NCBI GenBank assembly: GCA_036936605.1 | Contig: JAUPFV010000003.1 | Coordinates: 143,748,997 to 143,812,996 of the forward strand | From: Limnanthes douglasii subsp. nivea | Taxonomy: Eukaryota; Streptophyta; Magnoliopsida; Brassicales; Limnanthaceae | Direction of reading: 5' to 3' | Length of the DNA: 64,000 nt | In this document: piece by piece, positions 44,806 through 54,689 of the stretch | Position numbering within the stretch: the stretch's first letter is position 1 | How the letters are laid out: every line of letters starts with the position of its first letter | Translations under genes and position numbers: made by a program | Notes under the pieces: generated by a model | What the model was told of the DNA's origin: nothing | The model's input: only the letters and a program-made list of their open reading frames with translations | Database searches by the model: none

Positions 44806-45120
44806 GGCATGCGACAGCTGCAAAACGTGGTCACTTTTGCACCTCGCAACAAGCATGTTTCTGGTAAGAAAACTGGGCCTAAATTTTAAACTATCATCGC
44901 ATGCGACGGGTGCCAAACACGGTCTCATTTATACCTCGCGATAAGCATGTCTATGGTAAGAAAACAATGCCAAAAGTTTGACCTATCTTCGAACGCGACA
45001 GGTTCCAAACACGGTTCTGTTTGTACCTTGTGATGCGGCCATATTTGGTAAGAAAACTCGCCCAGTATTTTGCACTATCATCGTACGCGACAGGTACCAA
45101 ACATGGTCGCGTGTGACGAA
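44806..45120. repeat. 92-bp tandem repeat, about 3.5 copies, with GCATGCGAC cores
   Basis: Units start at about 44806, 44897, 44989 and 45081 (spacings 91-92 bp). Each unit has a core (GGCATGCGACAG, TCGCATGCGACGG, TCGAACGCGACAG, TCGTACGCGACAG) followed by TxCCAAACACGGT and, later, GGTAAGAAAACT. It lies between the convergent 3' ends of the small gene and the OTU-transposase gene. Confidence 0.85.
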
Positions 45121-45479
45121 GATTGTTTAAAGCTCAATAATCAGATCATTTCAATGTATCCAAATGCCAAACATTAATTCAACTTAAATGAAACTTTAAA
45201 TAAATTGACTTTTGGTTTTTAGGGATAAGATGAGTGGGATACAAAAATATTGACACGGTTCAAAATTACATCAATGGTCGTCTCTAGTCAAATCGGTTAC
45301 ATGCGGCGTTTCGTTCAAGTTCATTTTCCTAACTGAATTAGTTGTGTAAATTTGTTGAACATACGGTAGTACTAATGCACCCATTGACTCGCTTCTTTGG
45401 TGGCGTAAGCACCCAACGAGGGGTATAATGGCCGCAATGGACCATCGGTTGGAGTAGTAATTTGCGGATAAAAATACGA

Positions 45480-48394
45480 AATTAATGCATTATATATTCA
45501 ATAAGTAAAAAATCTAAAAGGATGAGATACTTACATTTACAAAGTGGCATCCATGTACGAAAGTAATCCCAACTTCTATGATCGTTGAATTGGTCACGGG
45601 TGGGGGTCCATGAATTGGTATATACATTAGTGACGCTGCTTGCGATACATAGTATACCATGCACTAATACCTTGTCGCAATGACTAATCCTATGTCGGGA
45701 AATGTCATCCAATAATGACTAATAGGGTTGGGCTTGAATTAATCCAACCTATATACCACATCGTCAAGCACCTTGGGCGAACCATATACATCCAACCAAG
45801 ATGCACAGTTTTCTCGCAACTCTTTCAACAACTCGCGTCTAACATCTTCCCAACTATCTTCATTATTGTATACAGAATGAGCTACGGAACGATATCTGCA
45901 TTTTCCGTCCGCAAGAACGTAAACTAACTTAATAATATAAGTGTGTAGAAATGTCGGGATGCAATCTGGATATAATGTTAACTTTCAATCCTTACAATTG
46001 TCTTTGACCGACCAGCTTTCGTTTTTTGTAAGTGGTGGTATGGATGGTACGACCGGAACCACTTTCGATGCGCTCGTGCTCCCTAACGTGTTAACGGGTG
46101 TACTACCTATCGAGTTAGCCGGAGTACTAGCACTAGTGGTTTGTTCAATCGGATATTTCCACGAACTAGGGTTCTGTTTAGTCGATTTATCAACGCATCC
46201 CTTTGGCCTACCCTTAACTCTAACTGCTTCTTTAGGATCTTGAATATGACTAGTCTCGGGCCACAAGATTTTCATTACCCGATTGATAATGTGGTCTTGT
46301 TGGTCATGGCGAAAACTACCAATGGACTTGTTTATTGTGGACAGTTTTTTTTTTCAATTTGTCCTCACGAGAAGTGGGATCTTTATGAACAATATCTAAT
46401 CTTCTCCAAAAGATATCCACATCTTCTAAAGGAACACACCTACCATCTCTAGCTATAAACGCAATTTCAAATGCACAAGGTAACCCATGTGTTTTCCTAA
46501 GGAAATATCCTCCAAATGCTACCCGGTCTACTCCTATATTTCTAGTACATACAATAGCAGACATCAATATTTTTAGGCCCGCATGTGATACATGACCTTT
46601 AAGATTCTGGGTCAAAACACCATCAAAACTGGGGATTGTACGAAACTTAATTCGCTCGAACAATTTGAGGATCCCTGCATGCTACTTCATTAGTAAGTTG
46701 TGAACTTTTTCCCAGAAAAGCTCAAAATTGCATTGATTCGTCCCAAGGTATTTTTTGAGAGACAAGTGAGCACCCTTCGCCCTACATAATAAAAATATAA
46801 AATTAGAACCTTATTTTAAAAGAGATATAATAGCAAAACCAAAAATTTGATAATTGGGACATACCTATTTGAAGTTGTTTGGTCGTAATGTTGTATCTTG
46901 TTTGTTTGATGTTGAAGAAACTTGTCACCATATTTTGTTATCCATACGTCCATAACGTACGCAAAACACTTGGGTTGAGAGGTGATCATCTCCTTCAATG
47001 TAGCTAGATTCTTTTCGTACCTCTCAACCATGTTTGCTCCAGCAACGTAGATTGTTTTGCAACCACATCATCGTGCAATATCTTTCGGACCATCCTAAGA
47101 ATGTTCTTACTAATATGTCACGTGCATAACAAGTGGTATGTTCCCGGAAATATATCTTTGATAGCTCGCATGAGAGCTAAATCTCGATCGGTAACAATAA
47201 CACCCGGAAATGCGCACACGCTATCCATCATCAAACCACGAAGATTTTCCAAAGCCCATATATAATTTGCTATCTTTTCTCCGCTCATAAACACATACGC
47301 AATGGTAAATGTAATGGAAGTAGACGTTAACCCAACAATATCTAATAAAGGCATCTTATACCTAGTCGTCTTGTAGGTACAATCCATGAATAGCACATTA
47401 GGAAATATACGTAATAGGTTTATGCTCGTAGGATCTGCGGAAAAAAATCTGTGATCATTTTTGAATCGTCTTTCAAACTCTCCCACGTAGAGTATCCATT
47501 CTCCTTCAATTTTGTCTAAAAATATTGCATTTGCGTTTGTCCCCCGTGCTCAACATCCTAATGTTTTTGGCGGAAATTGTAGATTGCAGGCATGTTCGAA
47601 ATATTCTCTGGATATCTGTACTTCAAACCACTATATATCTCCCTAGGACGCGAACCAAGGTGAGACAAACTATGAACTAGTTCTTCTTCATCTCGTTTTA
47701 GCCAACAAGTGCGGGAATGACCGTCTAAGCGAACGTATGGATCGTGATTATGCGTATCATTTATCACCTCAAAAATCTATTTCATAACTAGTACGTCAAT
47801 CGGATGACCTTTTAACACAAACGAACAATTACATTTCTTCGTCGAAGTCTTCCGCTTTCTTAACGTTTTCGGCTTCGCTTTTGTAACGAATGTACCGTAC
47901 CGCTCACAAACTAATCTAATCTAGGAATTTTTCATCATTTCTCGCTATCGTAGAGCTTTGTAATCTTGATGAACTTAATCTTCTTCGATTCAATGTCCAC
48001 AAAAGCATTTAATTAATCTTTCGTAAATAACCTATCTGTTTTGAATATTCTTGTGTAATCAGCATCCATACATGGAGGCTGGGCAGGTTCCTCCTACAAA
48101 ATATAATATTTTAATCTATAAGAATCGCATGCGAATAATACTAGAGGTTCGTCGCATGCGCACGTAATTTGAAGGTATCGCATGCGACACGTGGGAAACG
48201 TTGTCGCATGCAGCTATGCGACGGAAACAATAGACACGTCGCACGATCGTGCAAATACGACGGTGTTCATCTCACGATAGTCGTGCGACCAGGAAAAAAA
48301 TGACAAATAGAGTTCAGCTTTTTACCTTCATGCATTAAGCGTCTTCTTCGTCTAGCAAGTCTTCCAAAGAGACGTTCATTTCATCATTTTCCAT
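45480..48394 (-). pseudogene. MULE transposase fused to OTU cysteine protease, copy C
   Basis: Minus strand. Exon 1 (48394-48326) encodes MENDEMNVSLEDLLDEEDA, then a stop; intron 48325-48094. Exon 2 has EEPAQPPC, a basic finger-like region and GSRPREIYSGLKYRYPENISNM (about 47650). The DDE core shows VLFMDCTYKTTRYKMPLL (about 47380) and VIVTDRDLALMRAI (about 47180), with the two Asp. HxxKNILR follows with a stop. A later exon has CFAYVMDVWITKYGDKF, and then a C-terminal part (46663-45985) ends in a Ser/Pro-rich linker. The OTU domain follows: DGKCRYRSVA (Cys present), HYWMTFPDIGLVIATRY and FVHGCHFVNV (His present). At least five stops or shifts. The OTU fold cleaves ubiquitin-type linkages in other proteins; its job in the element is unknown. 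Confidence 0.78.
48120..48295. repeat. Palindromic cluster in transposase intron 1, copy C
   Basis: TCGCATGCGA (about 48126), TCGTCGCATGCGC (about 48150), TCGCATGCGACACG (about 48180), GTCGCATGC..GCATAGCTGC-like pair (about 48204) and GTCGCACGATCGTGC (about 48239). The last is the inverted counterpart of the site near 41816. All lie inside the intron 48094-48325. Confidence 0.75.
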
Positions 48395-48866
48395 GGAATA
48401 CTCCAATTCTTATGTTTTTGGGGTGGATTTGGTGGGTTTGGGTTAGAATATAGTTACTTTTATGGTTTAGGGCACTAAATAGTGATGGTAATTTTGTGGG
48501 TTTCGGGTAATTTTGGGTTGGTTTCAGATTTTTAGTTGTTTTCTGAGGTAAATGACATAATTGTAATTAGTAAGACTTAGAAAGATAATTTGAAATTTTA
48601 AAATTTGAGTTTTAAAAATGATAAAGTAAACGAGACCTCCTTTCTTTATAGTGAGACCCCTCTGTGAACTTGAAATTACTAAAATACCCCCACATATAAA
48701 AACCTTCAATTTTTCTACCAACTCATTTTATTCCTCTTCTCCTCTCTCTCCCTACCAATTCTCTCTCCAAAATTAAAAAAAAACACAAAAACCCATAAAC
48801 TCAAACTCCCAAACAAACATTAAATCAACCTTAATTCGTAAAAGTAAAAACCTAAAAACTCAAACT
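48395..48866. promoter_or_regulatory. Divergent promoter region between two MULE transposase genes
   Basis: 472 bp between the minus-strand start (48394) and the plus-strand start (48867). A plus-strand TATA (ACATATAAAAACC, about 48692-48704) is clear. A CGAGACC...TATAGTGAGACCCC pair (48630-48660) probably marks the end of the right-hand element. The leader of the right-hand gene is pyrimidine- and A-rich (TTCCTCTTCTCCTCTCTCTCC). Confidence 0.5.
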
Positions 48867-51800
48867 ATGGATTTGAGTGACTATAACGACCATTTCAGCT
48901 CCAACATTGATGATTTCCATTCGGACGAGGAGGAACCGCTTACTGACCATATAGAGAGTGTCTTTGAGGTAAACATTAAGTTTTTTTCTGAACAGAACAC
49001 ATCCTCGCACGAAATCATGCTTGGAATTGTGCACTTCTACGCAAGAACACGCGTGGAAGATACAAATCTTCGCAATTTCGTGCGAAGATTGTGTAAAATC
49101 TTCGCAATTTCGTGCGAAGATTGTGTAAAATCTTCGCATGATTGTGTAAAATCTTGGCATAAGATTGTGTGAGTTCGGAAAATCTTGGCATAACTATGCG
49201 AGATTGTGGTCTATATTTGTTTTATATGCCCGTTTATTGTCGAATTTTGCATTTGTCTTCATTTTTTGAAGTGTGAATACATGTTTACAATTGATGGAGA
49301 TATTTTTGTTGTTGGTTATATAAGAGAATGGTGATTTTGTGTGAGTTAAATGATATTTGTTTGTGTAGGAACCAGGACAAGCACCATGTAATATGGTCTA
49401 TTATAGCCAAATTTAGCTACGATTAATTTCTACACCAAAGCGGAGTTGCTAGCATGGGTTGATAAGGAAAGAAAGAGTATAGGATTCATTGTTGTGGTCG
49501 GTAAAGATGACGATGGTAGTAAAAATGGTAAAAATCCGTGGCTATATTTCAAATGCGAGAGGCGTGGTGTTTACAAGCCGAGGCCGAAACCGGGGTTTGT
49601 GAAGAAGCGACGAGATTGTTCATCCAAAAAACGCGGTTGTCCGTTCATACTTAGAGGCAATCCGGTGTTATAACTACTCGGTTATTGGAAATTGGAATTT
49701 AGAAATGGAAAACACAACCACCAACCCTTCTTACACTTGGATAATCATTCACGGGCGGCGAGGTTTTAAGAGAAAGAGGAGGAGTATGTTCATAAACTCA
49801 AAACAATCGGTTCTCGACCAAGAGATATATACCGTGGATTGAAGTTAAAAGATCCAGAAAATGTATCTAGTATGCGTACCATCTACAACATGCGGCACAA
49901 ACACCAATTGGTTGATAAAGCGGGAAAATCCCAAATGCAATGCTTGTTCGGTAAGTTGAAAGAGCACAAGTAGTATGTTTGGGAGCAAACAAACAAAGAA
50001 ACTGACGAGATCCTTGAATTGTTTTTCGCACATCCTACAAGCATCGATTTGTTGTGCACTTTTCCTCAAGTGCTTATAATAGATATCACGTACAAGACTA
50101 TAAGGTATAAAATGCCTTTGCTAAAAATAGTTGGCCAAACTTTGACGAAAAAGACCATTTGTATAGATTTTGTTTTTATGAGCTCAGAGAAAGAAGAGAA
50201 CTACACGTGGGAAATGAGCGTTCTAAGGAGAGTGATGGTGAACAACATGTGTGCATTACCAAATATTATCGTCACCGATAGGAAGTTGGATTTAATGAAC
50301 GCTATCGATGAAATATTTCCGGATGCAAGTCATATGTTATGAACTTGGCATATAAATAGGAACATTAGCTCCTACTCTAAGAAATTTTTGCCTAAAACGG
50401 ACATGGGTGAAGAGTTCTTAGAATTTTATGTTGCGGTTCAACATTCGGCAACGATCGAAGATTATAACAAAAACCTCCCTGAGTTGCACCAAGCCTACGC
50501 ATATTGTCCCAAGGTTCTCGAGTAGGTGATGAAACAATTGATAGACCCTTACGGACACAGATTCTTTGATATCTACACGAACAAAATTAAACATTTGGGA
50601 AACCACACTAGGAATCGGTGAGTTATATTATCATATCTATACATTACTTTATTTAATTAATTGTTAGACTTGTAAATAATTTAAGTTCATGTTATAGGGC
50701 GGAGAGTGCTCAATCGAGCCTAAAACGGGAAATCTGCACAAGTCTATCCACGTTTGAGCAATTTGGGGATAAAGTTCACACGTTGCTTCGCATTCAACAC
50801 TCTACCATCTTCGAAACGTTCGAACGAAGTTTGTTTCGTCCTAGACAGGCATCTAGGGGAGCTATCTTTAGCGACATCAAAGGTAAACTTTCATGTACGG
50901 CCATAGAAATATTAGAGAAAACTATTAAAAAAGTCGGGGATTTATGGTTCACTCCCGCAATGTGTGGTTGTGTTATTAGGACAACGCACAATTTACCTTA
51001 TGTGTGTGAGTGTGCTATGGTCGCGAGAGAAGGTAGGTCGATTCAAAAGAGTGAATGTGGTGTTTATTGGAGTACTTTAGAGATCACATCTAGGGATAAC
51101 GTTGGTACCGAAGATGAGCTTACAAGAAAAATATCCTTAATAGATAGTATCATCCGCGGTTACGGTCCACAAGTGCAAGATCACATAATAAATAGGTGAT
51201 GCAAATCCTAGATCCCGCTAGAAGCCATGTTTTGGAACCTAAGGAATCGGTTGTCACTAAAGGTCGGAAAAAGGCCGGTCCCGAAAAGTCAACTAAACGG
51301 AACCCATCATAGTAGGAATACAGTCATAGTTTAGGCGCTAGTACTCCCCGTAAGATAGGTAGCATGGCCGCGTCGGCGGTTAAAGCATTTTTAGTACCCA
51401 AATCCAATTCCAAATCTAAAGCCCCATCAAAAAAGGAGAAAGTGACTCAATCTAGAAAACCGAATAAAAGAAAAGGATTGAGCGCGTACGAGATCTGTTT
51501 TCCCGAGTACTTGCACAACTACATAACTAGCGTTGAAGACGTTGCTCCTGGAGGAAATTGTGGATTTAGAGCCGTAGCTTTGACGATTAAAGATAATGTT
51601 GATTCATGGGATAAAGTGAGATGAAATTTGATGTACAAACTTTTGAGTCAACGTGATCTTTGGGATATGGTTTTTGATGGTGCACAACGTGTTGATAACC
51701 TATTGTGGAGATTGGATTGTTTCAAAATGTACGAGAGCGGTTGTAGGCACTGGATGATATTACCCTACTTTGGGTTGGTGATAGCCACTCGGTATCAATG

Positions 51801-52225
51801 TATAGTATATCATGTATCTCTCCAACTATCATACACGTATCTTCTTTTGCGTGGTGTGCCTCTAAGATCGTGTCTTATTGTAGAAGTTGGAATTGGTTTC
51901 GTGCACGGTAATCATATTGTGAAAGTAAGTAAACAAATATATTCTATTTATACTTCATTGTGATTTTATCATTAATTTCGCTAGGTATTTAATTCTTCCA
52001 TATTATGGAAATTTGCAGATTGTCTTAGATGGACCGTTGCCGGATATATACCCATGCTGGTTTGCGTTCCGCACTAGTGATGATGTTACAAATTGGGCTA
52101 TACCACTAGGCGAACGACTCAACAAATATCTTCAAATTATACCACCACAACCACCAACATTACACGATCGGGATGATCAATTCTATGATTTGTCCGGGGA
52201 TGCACAATACGATGTAATAGTTTGA
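48867..52225 (+). pseudogene. MULE transposase fused to OTU cysteine protease, copy A
   Basis: Exon 1 (48867-48968) encodes an acidic peptide MDLSDYNDHFSSNIDDFHSD; intron 48969-49368; exon 2 starts EEPGQAPC as in copy C. A frameshift follows, then FYTKAELLAWVDKERKSIGF (about 49430). Then a basic Cys region (KRRDCSSKKRGCPFIL), a stop at 49672, GSRPRDIYRGLKLKDPENVSSM and the DDE blocks VLIIDITYKTIRYKMPLL (about 50070) and IIVTDRKLDLMNAI (about 50270). An intron spans about 50621-50697. After GDLWFTPAMCGCVIRTTHNLPYVCE there are stops near 51200. The OTU part reads GGNCGFRAVA (51550; Gly where Asp is usual, Cys kept), HWMILPYFGLVIATRY, FVHGNHIVKV, then an intron (about 51925-52017) and a natural end QYDVIV at 52225. 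Confidence 0.8.
49008..49200. repeat. Iterated TTCGTGCGAAGATT motif in transposase intron 1, copy A
   Basis: CTTCGCAATTTCGTGCGAAG and GATTGTGTAAAATCTTCGCA alternate (about 49069-49150), with the half motif CGCACGAAATCATGC at 49008. The units repeat with a period of about 40 bp and are themselves imperfect palindromes. Confidence 0.8.
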
Positions 52226-52738
52226 TTATTTTGTGTTGTTTGTTTTCTTGTCTAATCCTTTCCAAACACAATTCGCTACCTCCGTCTACTATTTTTTTGG
52301 TTTGTATTAATTAAGACTTTTATTTATGTTTGATCTTAGTTTTGATTTATAGTTTGGTATAAAAATCTGGTGCAAAATGGTTGAAAACAAGTTTTTTTAC
52401 AAATTTCCAGTGCACTTTTTCGCACAGGCATGCGTCTGCTAAAAAATGCACAGACAACTTACAAACATTTGGGTTTAGGCTTACCAATGGATTGTTGAAT
52501 GATACTACATTATAGGTAATGGTTTTATCATATAATTTAAACAACATGTGGAGTAAAAAAACATTAAAAGTGAATATATTTTTTTTGAGTTAAACGCTAA
52601 ATCATGGTAAATGGATACCAAATAAGACATTTGAAGGAAATACATAAAAACTAAAAAAACAAGTTAAAACATTAACTTAAACAAACAATACAAAATAAGT
52701 AAACTACAACATGCAAACAACTTAAGAAATCGCAATGC
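52226..52738. other. AT-rich convergent 3' spacer
   Basis: Untranslated sequence between the convergent transposase-OTU and small genes. A weak CGCACAGGCATGCGTC occurs at about 52420. No gene seen. Confidence 0.5.
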
Positions 52739-53116
52739 TCAATCGTCGAAGTCATATCCCAAGTTGTCGTCAGAATCAATCCCATCTTCCCTTTCTGCAA
52801 TCCTATCCTCGAGATACGCTACTATGTCCCTAGCAATGTAGTCTACCACCGTCATGTTCCATACGACGACCGCTTCTTGTTTAATTTTAAATGGCAAAAA
52901 CAACAAATGATCCATCGGTTTGTAAAAAATGTACATCTGCTTGATTTGTTCACGGTTACGCACAACTAAACCTCCCATTCCTAAACGGCCGTAGTTGTAG
53001 TACATCTTACACAGGACTAGCTCAAAAAACGCATCGCTAGTATTTTCCCCCATCTCTCGGCGGGCAAGCTTCACCGCCTCAAGCAAATGGTAGTCTTCAT
53101 GAGGGGTAAACTCTAT
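52739..53116 (-). pseudogene. Small acidic MULE-accessory protein, copy A (start codon lost)
   Basis: Continuous frame of 126 codons on minus. By comparison with copy C the start should be at 53116, but the codon reads ATA where copy C has ATG (IEFTPHEDYHLLEAVK against MEFNVDEDCQLLQEVK). The core REMGENTSDAFFELVLCKMYYNYGR, a middle part with LLFLPFKIKQEAVVVW, and the acidic tail LEDRIAEREDGIDSDDNLGY are intact. No Cys/His cluster or transmembrane segment; predicted soluble, mostly helical and acidic. Unknown family, convergent with the transposase-OTU gene. Confidence 0.6.
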
Positions 53117-53569
53117 TTGTTAAACTGATTATGTTTGATGAGTGTTTAGGAATGTTTGATTGTTGTCGTGTTGATGCCATGCTTAGCATCTTTTTAAGGG
53201 TTTGGATGTTTAGGTGGGAGTTATTATCAGGGCGGGATTTTTTAATAAAGTGGAGTCCAATTTGGTGGGAATTGATGTTGGGTCTCGTTATAGCGAGACC
53301 CCTAATAATGGAACTTACGCTATAATGAGACCCCTATTATTGCCCTACAACATGTGCGTACTTTTGTAAGTATTAGGTGTCATAAAATCATTCATCAACT
53401 TGGATTGTGTTATCCTTATCTTACAAGTGTCGTTTATTAATTGGTCTACTTAGATTACGTTATCTGAATCGTAAAAGGACTTTAAGTAGACGTTTTTCGA
53501 GGTAGTAACAAGTATAGCAAATATACAATTGAAAAATGTGTCTATGGACTGAGTTGGTAAATAAATATC
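53117..53569. repeat. Junction region with TATARYGAGACCC repeats
   Basis: GGTCTCGTTATAGCGAGACC (53281-53300) is a near palindrome. A unit TATARYGAGACCCCTAWTATTG occurs in direct orientation at about 53288 and 53323. A matching TATAGTGAGACCC lies at 48647-48659. This is most likely the end of one element next to the end of another. Confidence 0.6.
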
Positions 53570-53908
53570 TTGATGAAAGCATCAATCAAAGTTGGTAACA
53601 CGAACATGGAAGAGGGGCGTAAACCATCCTGGGAGGAATTGTTATGCCAGATGTATTTCCTCTACGGCAGGGATGGTGTCCAGCCGCCTAAAATTTCTAG
53701 GCATGTAGATGAGGTGAAAGCTAGGTGGTCAGTCTTAGTCAGATTCCGTATGCATCCAGTTTCTGAAATCAACGACTTGGAACGTCGTGTTGCGTGTAAC
53801 CGGTTCAACTGCCAGGTCACAGATTCTCTAACAGAGAAGCAGTTGGATCATATCCATTCTGACATTATTGACATCCGGGTAGAGGAAATGCGTGAATACA
53901 AGATGTGA
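53570..53908 (+). CDS. Small MULE-accessory protein B
   Basis: Open for 112 codons (MMKASIKVGNTNMEEGRKPSWEELL start). EELLCQMYFLYGRDG aligns with FELVLCKMYYNYGRLG of copy A and VLCMMYFSYGRAG of copy C; the remainder is divergent (VARWSVLV-like middle, helical end). The frame ends early because a C is missing near 53900; the duplicate at 54080-54283 keeps that base and runs about 17 codons further (DVKEERNLMKWNWPDR). It is convergent with the PMD gene. Membership in the same small family as A and C is my inference from the shared LCxMYxxYGR block. Confidence 0.5.
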   Translation: MMKASIKVGNTNMEEGRKPSWEELLCQMYFLYGRDGVQPPKISRHVDEVKARWSVLVRFRMHPVSEINDLERRVACNRFNCQVTDSLTEKQLDHIHSDIIDIRVEEMREYKM

Positions 53909-54375
53909 AAGAAGAAATGAAGTTGATGAAATGGAACTGTCCTGATAGATAAATTTTAATTTGTACAAGTGGCTTATGTTACAGTTCATGTTTCAGACAA
54001 TGTTTTAGTTTGTGCTTCAGTTTATATTTGAGTTTGTGTTTCAGAAAAAGCTAGGTGGTCAGTCTTAGTTAGATTCCGTATGCATCCAGTTTCTGAACTT
54101 AACGACTTGGAACGTTGTGTTGCGTGTAACCGGTTCAACTGCCAGGTTACAGATTCTCTAACAGAGACGCAGCTGGATCATGTCCGATCTGACATTATTG
54201 ACATCCGGGTAGAGGAAATGCGTGAATACCAAGATGTGAAAGAAGAAAGGAATTTGATGAAATGGAACTGGCCTGATAGATAAATTCTGATTTGTACAAG
54301 TGGATGGCTTATGTTACAATTCATGTTTCAGACAATGTTTTAATTTGTGTTTCGGTTTATGTTTGAGTTTGTATT
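53717..54375 (+). repeat. 330-bp tandem duplication covering the 3' half of small gene B
   Basis: AAAGCTAGGTGGTCAGTCTT starts at 53717 and again at 54047. The copies are more than 90 percent alike by eye and include the 3' flank (ATGTTTCAGACAATGTTTTA). After the second copy, short GTTTATGTTTGAGTTTGT-like units continue to about 54450. The second copy has an open frame 54080-54283 without the N-terminal part. Confidence 0.85.
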
Positions 54376-54450
54376 GGAGTTTGTGTTTCTGTTTATGTTT
54401 GAGTTTGTGATTCAGCTTATGTTTCAGTTTATATTGGAGTTTGTGCTACT

Positions 54451-54689
54451 TTGATGTTGTTTTTAAAGTTAAAGTTTTTTTGCATGTTACAAAATGATTA
54501 TATCTTTAAAATGTAACAAAATACCAAAATTATATCATTAAAATGTAACAAAATACTATAACACATAATTAAACAGTAACAGAATACATAACACATAATT
54601 TAAACTAGTTGTTACGTACATAAAACATAAAAAGTCTTAAACTGTCAACCATGAAAACATAAATCATAAAACCTAAGAATCAATCCCTA
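54451..54689. other. AT-rich 3' spacer
   Basis: Probably 3' untranslated sequence of the convergent small and PMD genes; ATAACACATAATTTAAAC-like units repeat around 54555-54605. Confidence 0.4.

Larger units (their letters stand above)
41340..48560 (-). mobile_element. Three-gene MULE-like element, copy C (transposase-OTU, small protein, PMD)
   Basis: Gene order with the transposase as reference (minus): MULE transposase-OTU (48394 to about 45520, minus), small acidic protein (44253-44610, plus) and PMD gene (42002 to about 43920, plus). Palindrome clusters built on GTCGCATGCGAC and GCACGATCGTGCGAC lie in the 5' leader intron of PMD (41775-41945), in transposase intron 1 (48120-48295), and as a 92-bp tandem repeat in the centre (44806-45120). 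The outer limits are estimates set beyond the two promoters; I could not verify TIRs or a 9-bp duplication. The second element (48.6-57.5 kb) has the same order. Confidence 0.6.
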
